From assembly GCF_001262505.1 (NCBI RefSeq), contig NZ_KQ410723.1, positions 460,115 to 524,114 on the forward strand: a stretch of DNA of 64,000 nt, written 5' to 3'. Shown here piece by piece: positions 16,906 through 27,051 of the stretch. This DNA comes from Shinella sp. SUS2 (lineage in GTDB: Bacteria > Pseudomonadota > Alphaproteobacteria > Rhizobiales > Rhizobiaceae). Within the stretch, counting starts at the first letter, position 1, and each line of letters starts with the position of its first letter. The notes under the pieces are model-generated. The model saw only the letters and a list, made by a program, of their open reading frames with translations. It had not been told where the DNA came from and made no database searches. A program made the translations under genes and the position numbers.

Positions 16906-17107
16906 TCGGGTTCACGTCCGTTTCGTGGGAACGGTCTTCTTGTTATGGACCTGGAAGCTTGCCTTAGCCTGCGTTTGCAAAGCACGCACGCAAAGAGGCG
17001 GAAGCCGGTGCGAAGAAAAGACCATGACATCGTCACCGCTTGCAACGGGAGTGATCATCTTGGCCTTGTTCCCTTCGCGCTGACTTCCGCCTTCTTGCTA
17101 TCCGTTG

Positions 17108-17134
17108 CACCGGCCGCCTGGGCGGCCGGCTTTT
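17108..17134. terminator. GC-rich hairpin in the dnaK-dnaJ intergenic region
   Basis: CCGGCCGCC (17110-17118) and GGCGGCCGG (17121-17129) are exact reverse complements. The hairpin starts about 14 bases after the dnaK stop. On the coding (minus) strand it has no U tract after it, so it may be a partial terminator or RNA-processing site that lowers dnaJ expression relative to dnaK. A TTTT tract follows it on the plus strand instead. Confidence 0.45.
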
Positions 17135-17142
17135 CAGGAGAA

Positions 17143-19053
<1,911 letters not shown>

Positions 19054-19162
19054 GTCATTCTCTCCTTGAAGCGAACTGCCGGAACCCATTCAGGCGTTCT
19101 TTTGGCAGCCCCTAATGGTATGGTCTTCTCGAAAGCACGGGCCTCAGCCCTGCCTTGCGGCG

Positions 19163-19192
19163 TATATAAGGAGCCCTCCAGACGACTGCAAG
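19163..19192 (-). promoter_or_regulatory. Candidate RpoH (heat-shock) promoter of dnaK
   Basis: Read on the minus strand, CTTGCAG (complement of 19186-19192) is followed after 14 bases by CCTTATATA (complement of 19163-19171). This fits loosely the heat-shock pattern CTTGAA-N13/17-CCCCATNT, about 110 bases before the dnaK ATG. Only the position and the partial match support it. Confidence 0.35.
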
Positions 19193-19513
19193 ACATTGCC
19201 GGGCCGCAAAGCTCGCAAAATCAGCGCGTCCGATGGGCTTGGTGTATCTTCGTCGCAACCCGCAATCAACCACAATCCTCTCAGGTGTTTCAAGCAACGG
19301 ATCGCGGTTTTTGGCGGCTACTGGAGAGATAGTATCTCCCGGCCCGGAAATGTAGAGCCTCCGGTACAAACGGAGATGCCGAAGAGAGAATGGCCGAAGG
19401 AAATATATAATATTTCCCTTCACTTGAACGCATCGTGAAATTTTTCCCGGGGTCAATTCATCCCCGTCGCCGCCACCTCGCCCACACTTGTTCGACTGAA
19501 CCGCGAGCGGATT
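19193..19513. other. AT-richer intergenic region between dnaK and the toxin-like gene
   Basis: This stretch separates the divergent dnaK and toxin-like genes. The only structure I see is an inverted repeat GGAAATAT (19399-19406) and ATATTTCC (19410-19417) about 100 bases before the toxin-like start, in a locally AT-rich segment. It may be a promoter-associated site. No convincing gene was found. Confidence 0.4.
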
Positions 19514-20230
19514 GTGTGGCAAATGATCTCGACGGACCCGACCGAACCAGCCTTTTTACAATCGAGCTACCGACATGCGGCGATATTAGTCGAAATCCGC
19601 GCGCTGGCTCTATCCCTCCAATTGAAGGCCGGCTTTCGCGCCGACCAGCCGCGCGTCCCCGCAGGCAATCCCGACGGCGGGCAATGGGTCGACGAGGGTT
19701 CCGGCAACCGGCCGATCCTCGTCAGCCGCCGCGGACCTCGCAGCGGAGGGCAAGTCCGTATCCTCGGCAGGTGGCAGGCTGTCACGCCTGCGCAGGAGGC
19801 GCGGCTGGCGATCAGTACAAGTCGCATGCAAGAGGCGCTACGCGCCGTTCATAGGCGTGAACCGAACTGGAAACCAACCCCGCAAATCTACGAGACGGTT
19901 GAGGGGTTAGAAGCGACAACGCAGGAAGCGATGCTCCGCGCGCTCCAGGCGAAGCTACCACAAACTGGGCTTGGCCCCTATGCAAAAGAGTGGGTTGTTG
20001 CACCAGAAACAAATAGACGATTTAACCGGACGGAGCAGTCCGAGATTGATCGCATCGGTCGAACCTATGGATGCCATTGGTGTGGTAGAAAGACTTCGGG
20101 AACACCTCGCGGCCATTTTATCGGTGACCATCAGGTACCAAAATCAGTTGGCAAGCCAAGCAGGATTTATCCACACTGTTGGTGGTGCAGCAATTCACAG
20201 GGCGGACTTTTATCGAAGAGGAGATTTTGA
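19514..20230 (+). CDS. HNH-type nuclease toxin candidate
   Basis: A 238-residue protein with a GTG start at 19514; an ATG at 19523 is an alternative. The N-terminal part carries PRVPAGNPDGGQW (about residues 46-58), a motif I know from rhizobial toxin-like proteins. The C-terminal 55 residues look like a treble-clef HNH nuclease: C187/C190 (CHWCG), His201, Asp205-His206-Gln207 (GDHQ) and C222/C225 (CWWCSNSQGG). There is no signal peptide. The gene is AT-richer than its neighbours. A small gene starts four bases after its stop, with its ribosome site inside this gene, as in toxin-immunity pairs. Function is inferred. Confidence 0.65.
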   Translation: MWQMISTDPTEPAFLQSSYRHAAILVEIRALALSLQLKAGFRADQPRVPAGNPDGGQWVDEGSGNRPILVSRRGPRSGGQVRILGRWQAVTPAQEARLAISTSRMQEALRAVHRREPNWKPTPQIYETVEGLEATTQEAMLRALQAKLPQTGLGPYAKEWVVAPETNRRFNRTEQSEIDRIGRTYGCHWCGRKTSGTPRGHFIGDHQVPKSVGKPSRIYPHCWWCSNSQGGLLSKRRF

Positions 20231-20234
20231 CACT

Positions 20235-20603
20235 ATGGCCGTTCAACATCTATCGATCGCCCCGGAATATGTAAGCTTCTACGTCGCAGGCCGTCAGAAT
20301 GTAGACATTCCAGTTCATATGGACAGGCAGGGAATCTTTGTTTCTAATGACTGTGTCAACATTCCAGCCTATTATTGGAGCGATGGAGACACTCATGTGA
20401 CCCTCGGACCCTACTCCGAGGTTGCGGAGGCAAGAGAGCCGGATTCTGACTCCATTCTGAACACCCCCAACCAACAGCTCATTCTGTTCGACGCGAACGA
20501 GCCTCAATACGCCATTGCGCAGACGCCATCCATGAAAACGCGTATCCGGGTCTGGATAGATCATCCGGTCGAGCCGTCAAACGTCACCATCGCCTTTGGA
20601 TGA
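20235..20603 (+). CDS. Candidate immunity protein for the HNH toxin
   Basis: A 122-residue acidic cytoplasmic protein with no recognised domain, no signal peptide and no membrane segment. The frame is open further upstream (to 19971), but that part overlaps the nuclease gene. The ATG at 20235 has AGGAG 11 bases before it and lies four bases past the nuclease stop. Position, size and acidity suggest an immunity protein that neutralises the nuclease. The family is unknown. The gene is AT-rich relative to the region and ends 11 bases before the converging PBP stop. Confidence 0.55.
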   Translation: MAVQHLSIAPEYVSFYVAGRQNVDIPVHMDRQGIFVSNDCVNIPAYYWSDGDTHVTLGPYSEVAEAREPDSDSILNTPNQQLILFDANEPQYAIAQTPSMKTRIRVWIDHPVEPSNVTIAFG

Positions 20604-20614
20604 ACGGGCGGCCG

Positions 20615-22828
20615 TCAGCCGCCCAGAAGCACGTCGAGGAGGGTTGTCCGGCGCGTGCCGGTCTGTCCCTGCTGGCCGACGTCGGCGGGCGGCGTAAAGC
20701 CGTCGTCGAGCGGAACGGCACCGGTCTGTTCGTTCGCCACCGCCTGCCCGTCGCGGGCGGGTTCGTTGCCGAGCGTGCGGGAGATGATGTCGAAGAGCTG
20801 GTCGCCTTCCGGCGCCGGCTCGGTTCCGTCTACGACAGGCTCTCCGCCGCCGGCGGTTCCGAACAGCGGCGAGGGCGACAGGCCCTCATGGGCGGCGGTC
20901 ATGAACTGGCTCCAGGCCTTTGCCGGAAGCCCGCCACCCGTCACCTTCTTCATCGACTTGCCGTCGTCATTGCCGAACCAGACGCCGGTCGTGAGGTTGC
21001 TCGTGTAGCCGACGAAGAGCGCGTCGCGGAAGGATTGCGTCGTGCCGGATTTGCCGGCGGCCGACCAGCCGGGAATGCGGGCGTTCTTGCCGGTGCCCTC
21101 GGTGATGACGCGCATCATCATGCCGTTCATCATCGAGACGATATTCTGCTCCAGCACGCGCGGCGGGTTGTCGTAGGTGTTTTCGTAGAGCACCTTGCCG
21201 TCGGCCGTCGAAATGCGGCGGATGATGTGCGGCGTCGCCTTGTAGCCGCCGTTCATGAAGGGCGCATAGGCGGCGGTCAGCTCCACCAGCGTCACCTCCG
21301 AGGTGCCGAGCGCGATCGAGGCGTTCGATTGCAGCTCCGATTCGATGCCGAGCCTTCGGGCGAGTTTGATCACCTCGTCCGGGCCGACTTCCATGACCAA
21401 TTGGGCCGCAATCGTGTTCAGCGACTGGGCGAGCGCGGAGGAAAGCGTCACCTCGCCACGGTATTTCTGGTCGTAGTTTTCCGGCGTCCATTTGCCGATC
21501 CTGACCGGCGCGTCGTTGCGCACGGAGAGCGGCGAGCGGCCGGCCTCAAGGGCGGCAGCATAGACGAAGGGCTTGAAGGCCGAGCCCGGCTGGCGCTTGG
21601 CCTTGGAGGCACGGTCGAACTGGCTTTCGGCATAATCGCGCCCGCCGACGAGCGCGCGGATGGCGCCCGTGCCGTCGATCGAGACGAGCGCGGCCTGCGA
21701 GGCGTTCGATTTTTCGCCGTCCTTGTCGAGGAGCGCGGTGATCGCCTCGTCGGCCTTCTTTTCGAGATCGAGGTCGATCGTCGTGTCGATGACGAGGTCT
21801 TCCTTGATGTCGCCGATCATGCCCGGCAGCTGGGCCATGACCATGTCGGCGGCATAGTGCTGCGCGCCGGACCAGTAGCTCTTCGCCCGGGCCGGCGTCT
21901 GGGACATCGCCGTCGTGATTTCGGTGTCGGTGACGAACCCTTCCTCGCGCATCGCGCCGAGGACGACCTGGGCGCGGGCTTCGGCGGCTTCCGGATCGCG
22001 CGCCGGCGAAAGGCGGGACGGCGCTTTCAGGAGGCCGGCCAGAAGCGCGGCCTCGCCGAGATTCACGTCGCGCGCCGACTTGTTGAAATAGCGCCGCGAT
22101 GCAGCCTCGACCCCATAGGAATTCGAGCCGAAGAACACACGGTTGAGATACATCGCAAGGATCTGGTCCTTGGAATACCTGTGCTCCAGCCAGAAGGCGA
22201 GCAGCACTTCCTGCACTTTTCGCTCCAGCGTGCGCTCCGGCGAGAGGAACATGTTTTTCGCAAGCTGCTGGGTCAGCGTCGAGCCGCCCTGCACCATGCG
22301 GCCGGTCGTGATGTTGGTGATCATCGCACGGGCGAGGCCGAGCGGATCGACGCCGAAATGCGAATAGAAGCGCCGGTCCTCGATGGCGATGACCGCCTGC
22401 GGGATATAGGGCGACATGTTTTCGAGCGACAGCGCCTCGCCGCCGGTGAGGCCGCGGTTGGCGATGGCATCGCCGCTGACGGCGAGGATCTTGATGTTCG
22501 GCGGCCGGTCGGGGATCGACCAGCTCGTGGCGCTCGGCATGCGCGCACCGTAATAGAGCACGAGACCGCCGACGCCGATGGCGCCCCAGATGCCGAGCAC
22601 GACGCACCAGTAGAAGAGCCGCCGGAACAGGCCGAAGAAACCGCCACCGGACGACTGGCGGCGCCGGCCGGAACCGCGCCGCGGTCGCTCGGCCTTCGCC
22701 GGCTTGCCGCGTCCCTTGCGCCCGCCCGCCACGCGATCCCCTGCGTCGACGTGGAAATCGTCGTCGTGGCGGCCTCCCGATCCCTGAAAGGACGGTTCGA
22801 TGCGCTGGGATTTGCGGTTGGCTGCCAT
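20615..22828 (-). CDS. Class A penicillin-binding protein (peptidoglycan glycosyltransferase/transpeptidase)
   Basis: A 737-residue bifunctional murein synthase. A basic cytoplasmic tail (1-70) precedes one transmembrane helix (about 72-94). The GT51 domain has EDRRFYSHFG with catalytic Glu150 and GGSTLTQQLAKNMF (181-194). The transpeptidase domain has the SxxK motif S416-AFK, the SLN motif (469-471) and a KSGTT motif near residue 590. The C-terminal tail is Gly/Pro-rich. It polymerises lipid II and cross-links glycan strands in the periplasm. It could be called PBP1a- or 1b-like; the domain layout does not settle this. Confidence 0.93.
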   Translation of the reverse strand: MAANRKSQRIEPSFQGSGGRHDDDFHVDAGDRVAGGRKGRGKPAKAERPRRGSGRRRQSSGGGFFGLFRRLFYWCVVLGIWGAIGVGGLVLYYGARMPSATSWSIPDRPPNIKILAVSGDAIANRGLTGGEALSLENMSPYIPQAVIAIEDRRFYSHFGVDPLGLARAMITNITTGRMVQGGSTLTQQLAKNMFLSPERTLERKVQEVLLAFWLEHRYSKDQILAMYLNRVFFGSNSYGVEAASRRYFNKSARDVNLGEAALLAGLLKAPSRLSPARDPEAAEARAQVVLGAMREEGFVTDTEITTAMSQTPARAKSYWSGAQHYAADMVMAQLPGMIGDIKEDLVIDTTIDLDLEKKADEAITALLDKDGEKSNASQAALVSIDGTGAIRALVGGRDYAESQFDRASKAKRQPGSAFKPFVYAAALEAGRSPLSVRNDAPVRIGKWTPENYDQKYRGEVTLSSALAQSLNTIAAQLVMEVGPDEVIKLARRLGIESELQSNASIALGTSEVTLVELTAAYAPFMNGGYKATPHIIRRISTADGKVLYENTYDNPPRVLEQNIVSMMNGMMMRVITEGTGKNARIPGWSAAGKSGTTQSFRDALFVGYTSNLTTGVWFGNDDGKSMKKVTGGGLPAKAWSQFMTAAHEGLSPSPLFGTAGGGEPVVDGTEPAPEGDQLFDIISRTLGNEPARDGQAVANEQTGAVPLDDGFTPPADVGQQGQTGTRRTTLLDVLLGG

Positions 22829-23036
22829 AAGCGGTTGGATACACCCTTAAAAATATCGCCGTCCGGTGGACCTTAAATGCGGCGATTTAAGGGGTCGTTA
22901 AGAAGCGGTGAACGCGCGGGCGACAGTTTGAGGGGGATTTGAGAGAAAGATCGGGCGGCCGATCGGCCGCCCGGAAAAATGCGCCGGTTTGCCGCGCCGT
23001 TTCCGGCGCGGAACCACTCAGACGGCCGCGCCTTGC
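22829..23036. terminator. Two strong hairpins downstream of the BA14K gene
   Basis: CCGCGCCG (22992-22999) pairs with CGGCGCGG (23004-23011). A perfect 20-bp palindrome, GGGCGGCCGATCGGCCGCCC, spans 22953-22972. On the minus strand the first hairpin follows the BA14K stop and is succeeded by ATTTTT, so it can terminate that transcript. The rest of the interval to the PBP start shows no gene. Confidence 0.6.
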
Positions 23037-23477
23037 TCAATAATAGGGCGAATAGCACTGGCGGCGGCCGCCATAGTTGGGCTGGAACGTGTTGTCATAG
23101 TCGCGATACGAGCGATAGCGCGCATAGCACCATTCGGTGTGACGCGGGTTGATGCCCTCGTAGCGCGGCTGCGAATAGCCGTCATTGGCGATCGCACCGC
23201 CGATAATGGCGCCGGCGCCGAAGGCTGCCAGCGGATACCACCAGCCGTCCGAGTGGCGGCGATAGCCGCGGCGTTCATAGCGATAGCCGCGATGGCCGCC
23301 ATACCAGCCGCGACGCTCGTGGCGTTCACGACGCCACTGCACGTCCTGCACATCGCTCGCCTGAGAAGCGCCGACCTTCGGCATCGGCATGGCGAAGGCC
23401 GGTGCGGATACGAATGTCGTGGCGAACATGGCGACGGCCATGGCAGCGGCAATGCCGCCCTTGATCGTTGTCTTCAT
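23037..23477 (-). CDS. BA14K-family secreted protein
   Basis: A 146-residue protein with a signal peptide (cleavage near AFA-MP at about residue 29). A Tyr/Arg/Gly-rich middle segment follows, then a short hydrophobic stretch (AAFGAGAIIGGAIA) and the C-terminal BA14K pattern HTEWCYARYRSYRDYDNTFQPNYGGRRQCYSPYY. BA14K was described as an immunoreactive, lectin-like Brucella protein, and Rhizobiales carry many copies. GGGAG lies before the ATG. The role here is unknown; an envelope location is inferred. Confidence 0.9.
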   Translation of the reverse strand: MKTTIKGGIAAAMAVAMFATTFVSAPAFAMPMPKVGASQASDVQDVQWRRERHERRGWYGGHRGYRYERRGYRRHSDGWWYPLAAFGAGAIIGGAIANDGYSQPRYEGINPRHTEWCYARYRSYRDYDNTFQPNYGGRRQCYSPYY

Positions 23478-23496
23478 GTCGGTCTCCCTTGGATAG

Positions 23497-23513
23497 TCAC
23501 TGTTTTACAGTGA
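23497..23513. promoter_or_regulatory. Inverted repeat upstream of the BA14K gene
   Basis: TCACTGT (23497-23503) and ACAGTGA (23507-23513) are exact reverse complements around TTT, 20 bases before the BA14K start codon on the minus strand. It could be an operator or a leader-RNA hairpin. No regulator is encoded next to it. Confidence 0.4.
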
Positions 23514-23578
23514 TCAAGACGGATGACAGCATGAAACAATTCGACTGAATGCAAGATGAACCAAACTTCTCCATCGCC

Positions 23579-24526
23579 TCAATCCTCGCCGTTGCTCAGC
23601 CGGCTGAGAAACCGCTGCCGTTCGAAGATGAGAATGACCACCAACGCCATGATGAAGGGGATGATTAGGTAGAACAGCCGGAAGACGGCAAGCGCCGCCA
23701 GCACCGCCGCCGGATCCATATCCGGCAGGCCGGCGATGAAGACGAGCTCCAGGACGCCGATGCCGCCCGGCGCATGCGACAGCAGCGCGACCGAGAAGGA
23801 GGCGAGGAAGATGCCGAGCACAACGAAGAAGCCCGGATTGCCCGCCTCCGGCAGCACGAAGTAGATGATCGCCGCCGCGCCGATGAGTTCGATCGGCGCG
23901 ATGAAGAGCTGGCGGAAGACCAGCGAGGGTTTTGGATATTCCAGCTTCAGCCAGCGGGTATCGATCGGCCGGAAGCCGACGAGACTGCCGACCACGTAGA
24001 GCGCGACCAGCGCAAGAATGAAGATCCCCGTCGAAAACGCCGCCTCGATCGGCAGAAGATGGGAGAAGCGCTCGACGATTTCCGGTTCCAGCACCAGCAC
24101 CAGGCCGAACAGCATGACCGTGCCGAGCGCGAAGGTGAAGGAGCAGAAGGCGACGAGAACGCCCACCTCCGATCCGGTCAACCCCTTCGACGTATAGGCG
24201 CGATAGCGCACCAGCGCGCCTGAAAACACCGAAGCGCCGATATTGTGCGACAGCGCATAGGTGGTGAAGGAGGTGATGGTGATGAACCACAGCGAGATGC
24301 GGTGACCAAGGTGTTCGAGCGCCAGATGGTCATAGGCGGCAAGCGCCGCATAGGCGAGCAGGGTCGCGCCGCAGGCGAGCAGCCAGCCGGAGACCGGAAT
24401 GGCATGGAGGCTCGCCATGAACTCGTCGAGCGACAGGCCCCGCAGGTCCTTGTAGAGGATGTAGATCGACAGGATGATCGCGGCTGTGCTGACGAGCGGC
24501 CAGAAGAACTTTTTCAGCCGCTTCAT
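23579..24526 (-). CDS. LPG-synthase-type transmembrane protein (UPF0104)
   Basis: A 315-residue integral membrane protein with about eight hydrophobic segments of the lysylphosphatidylglycerol synthase TM/UPF0104 family. The family stretches SHNIGASVFSGALVRYRAY and LLSHAPGGIGVLELVF are present. It lacks the cytosolic aminoacyl-transferase (DUF2156) domain of MprF, so it is not a complete lysyl-PG synthase and may act as a flippase-like module. AGGGGGAGG precedes the ATG at 24526. The gene stops about 100 bases upstream of the BA14K start region. Confidence 0.85.
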   Translation of the reverse strand: MKRLKKFFWPLVSTAAIILSIYILYKDLRGLSLDEFMASLHAIPVSGWLLACGATLLAYAALAAYDHLALEHLGHRISLWFITITSFTTYALSHNIGASVFSGALVRYRAYTSKGLTGSEVGVLVAFCSFTFALGTVMLFGLVLVLEPEIVERFSHLLPIEAAFSTGIFILALVALYVVGSLVGFRPIDTRWLKLEYPKPSLVFRQLFIAPIELIGAAAIIYFVLPEAGNPGFFVVLGIFLASFSVALLSHAPGGIGVLELVFIAGLPDMDPAAVLAALAVFRLFYLIIPFIMALVVILIFERQRFLSRLSNGED

Positions 24527-24721
24527 CCTGCCTCCCCCTCTGCTCCCGGCGCGCCATAGCCTGAGCAGCGAGGGTTTCTCGCAATCTTTCCTGATGCCAT
24601 CCTCACCCTTCCCCATGTCCGGGCCGTCGTCGCCTGTCCGCGCGCGGCCCTTGTTTTTTGAAGAAACCAGCATTTCCGTTCCGTCCGGTTAATGCTGGCC
24701 TCCCATCTCATCACATCTGCG

Positions 24722-26113
24722 TCAGCGCGCTGCGAGCGCCGAAAGAATGCGCACCCACGAGCGGATGCCCTTTTCGAAGGAGCGCAGCTCGTATTTCTCG
24801 TTCGGCGAATGGATGCGGTCGTCCGACAGCGCGAAGCCGACGAGCAGGGATTCCATGCCGAGCATCTTCTGGAAATCGCCGACGATCGGGATGGAGCCAC
24901 CCATGCCGATGACCACGGCGGGCTTTGGCCATTCGTCCGACAGTGCGCTCTTCGCCTTGCCGAGCAGCGCGGAATCGTAAGGGAGCTGGATGGCCGGCGA
25001 ACCGCCATGGGCGTGGAACGTCACCGAGCAATCGGCCGGCACCCGTGCCCGCACGTAGGCGCGGAACGCGTCGCGGATCTTCGCCGGATCCTGCTTGCCG
25101 ACGAGGCGGAAGGAGACCTTTGCCGAGGCTTCGGCGGCGATCACCGTCTTGAAGCCTTCGCCCGTATAGCCGCCGGTGATGCCGTTGACCTCGGCGGTCG
25201 GGCGCGCCCAGGTGAGTTCGAGCACCGAGCGGCCCTTTTCGCCCGAAGGGATCGACAGACCGATCTCGCCAAGGAAGCTCTCAGCCGTCTTTCCGAGCGT
25301 TTCCCATGCCGCCTTGATCTGGGTCGGCGTCTCCTCCACGCCGTCGTAGAAGCCGTCGAGCGTCACGCGGCCGGTGTCGTCGTGCAGGCCGGCGAGGATG
25401 TCCGACAGGATGTGGATCGGGTTTGCCGCAGCGCCGCCGAAATAGCCGGAATGCAGATCCCGGTCAGCCGCCTTGATGACGATCTCCTCGCCGACGAGGC
25501 CGCGCAGGCCTGCGGAGATCGCCGGCGTGTCGGCGTCCCACATGCTGGTATCGCAGACGAGGGCGAAATCGGCCGTCAGCTCGGCGGCATTGGCCTCGAG
25601 GAAGGGCTTCAGCGAGGGCGAACCCGACTCCTCCTCGCCTTCGAAAAGGATGGTGACGCGGCAGGGCAGCGCGCCCGTCGTTTCCTTGTAGGCGCGGCAG
25701 GCTTCCACGAAGGTCAGGAGCTGACCCTTGTCGTCGGAGGTGCCGCGACCGGTGATGACGCGCCGGCCCTCGCCCGCATCGCGCACCGCCGGCTCGAAGG
25801 GATCATGGTCCCACAGGTTCAGCGGATCGACCGGCTGGACGTCGTAGTGACCGTAGAACAGGACATGCGGCGCATCGGGTTTTGCGCCATCGTGATGGGC
25901 GACGACCATGGGGTGGCCGGGCGTGTCGCGCACCGTCGCGTCGAAGCCGAGCGAACGCAGCTCCGTGACCAGCCACTCGGCCGCCCGGCGGCACTCCGCC
26001 TTGAAGGCCGGATCGGTCGAGATGGACTTGATGCGCACCAGTTCGAACAGGCGTTCGAGGCTGGCCGGAATGCCGGCGCTGGCACGATCGAGGACGGGCA
26101 GGATATTGGTCAT
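24722..26113 (-). CDS. M20-family metallopeptidase (dipeptidase)
   Basis: A 463-residue zinc metallopeptidase of the M20/ArgE/DapE family, resembling dipeptidases of the CNDP type. Zinc-ligand regions are FYGHYDVQPVD (His and the following Asp), GRGTSDDKGQ, FEGEEESGS with the catalytic and ligand Glu, and the late GGSIPIV segment. It probably hydrolyses dipeptides in the cytoplasm; the exact substrate is not visible. The start at 26113 is preceded by AGGGG. It is downstream of the MarR gene, with a 117-base gap. Confidence 0.9.
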   Translation of the reverse strand: MTNILPVLDRASAGIPASLERLFELVRIKSISTDPAFKAECRRAAEWLVTELRSLGFDATVRDTPGHPMVVAHHDGAKPDAPHVLFYGHYDVQPVDPLNLWDHDPFEPAVRDAGEGRRVITGRGTSDDKGQLLTFVEACRAYKETTGALPCRVTILFEGEEESGSPSLKPFLEANAAELTADFALVCDTSMWDADTPAISAGLRGLVGEEIVIKAADRDLHSGYFGGAAANPIHILSDILAGLHDDTGRVTLDGFYDGVEETPTQIKAAWETLGKTAESFLGEIGLSIPSGEKGRSVLELTWARPTAEVNGITGGYTGEGFKTVIAAEASAKVSFRLVGKQDPAKIRDAFRAYVRARVPADCSVTFHAHGGSPAIQLPYDSALLGKAKSALSDEWPKPAVVIGMGGSIPIVGDFQKMLGMESLLVGFALSDDRIHSPNEKYELRSFEKGIRSWVRILSALAAR

Positions 26114-26230
26114 GGATGAACCCCTAGAACATGATGCGGTCGCGCTCTTGCGATGCAACATGCGGCAAATCAAATGAATTTCGGCGCGACATTAGACCGA
26201 TCGGCTCGGTCAGGGCAAATCGTATGACGA

Positions 26231-26671
26231 TCAGATGCGCGGATCGCGGCCGAGATTGGCAAGCACCAGGCGCATATATTCCAGAAGCAGCTCCCGCTCG
26301 AAACGCCGGAACCCCTGGAACAGCGTGTCCTCGGTGGCCGAGGCCGCCGCCATCGCGGTTTCGCGCAGCGCCTTGCCACGGTTCGTCAGGAAGACGAGCT
26401 GGGCCCGCTTGTCCTTCGGGTGACGCCGGCGGGAGATGAGCCCGTCGCGCTGCATGCGGGCAAGCGTGTTGGCCATGGTCGCCTGCTCGATGTCGAGCCG
26501 GTCGAGCAGTTCGCGCTGGGTGAGACCGTCGCCGCTCCAAAGCTCCAGGAGGACCGGGAACTGACCGGGCGCAAAACCAGCCCCGTCCGCCCGCACCTGA
26601 AGGGCGCGGGACGCCGCCTTCGCCAGGAGATTGGCGAGGTATGCTGCCGACTCCTTCCGGTCAAATTCCAT
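26231..26671 (-). CDS. MarR-family transcriptional regulator
   Basis: A 146-residue winged-helix regulator. The DNA-binding core LTQRELLDRLDIEQATMANTLARMQRDGLISRRRHPKDKRAQLVFLT covers about residues 48-95, and flanking helices form the dimer interface. A perfect 9-2-9 inverted repeat at 26710-26729 lies 38 bases upstream of its start, so it likely autorepresses. Neighbouring targets could be the downstream peptidase gene. The ligand is unknown. Confidence 0.9.
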   Translation of the reverse strand: MEFDRKESAAYLANLLAKAASRALQVRADGAGFAPGQFPVLLELWSGDGLTQRELLDRLDIEQATMANTLARMQRDGLISRRRHPKDKRAQLVFLTNRGKALRETAMAAASATEDTLFQGFRRFERELLLEYMRLVLANLGRDPRI

Positions 26672-27051
26672 GGCGGGAAGGTATGCCGCTTTCAGGGGGA
26701 AGACAACTATGGATCGCAGGCGATCCATCTGCCCCAAAACGAGAAGCCACCGACGACAGGAGGCTTGTCGCGGCGGCTTCTTCGAATGATGGACAAAGGC
26801 CCGGAGAGGGGGATGAGGCCTTTGTCCTTTGTCTGGCGCGGCGGGGGACAGGCCGGGTGCCAGACAACGGCTTTGATCAGGTGCCGATGACCAATATCTG
26901 TGGGTTCGAATGTGACTTTTCAAGGGATTCAGGAGGCCCGGAAAATTACAAATTGGTAACGTTCGTGTGAGGCTTTCCACGCCCCGGGAGCGCCCGTTTT
27001 CCCACAATGAAAGATGGACGCGGAAAGCCGCCCGCGCTATCCATTCACCCC
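26672..27051. other. MarR-polA divergent intergenic region
   Basis: This 380-base interval holds the MarR operator palindrome at 26710-26729 and must carry promoters for both divergent genes. I could not define promoter boxes with confidence and see no small gene or RNA. Confidence 0.5.
26710..26729. promoter_or_regulatory. Perfect palindrome, likely MarR operator
   Basis: ATGGATCGC (26710-26718) and GCGATCCAT (26721-26729) are exact reverse complements with a two-base spacer. A 20-bp symmetric site directly upstream of a marR gene fits the usual MarR operator size. Confidence 0.65.

Noticed and set aside
26900..26930. GGTTCGAAT stretch resembling a tRNA T-loop
   Set aside because: The flanking bases do not pair as a T stem and no other tRNA arms can be found around it.
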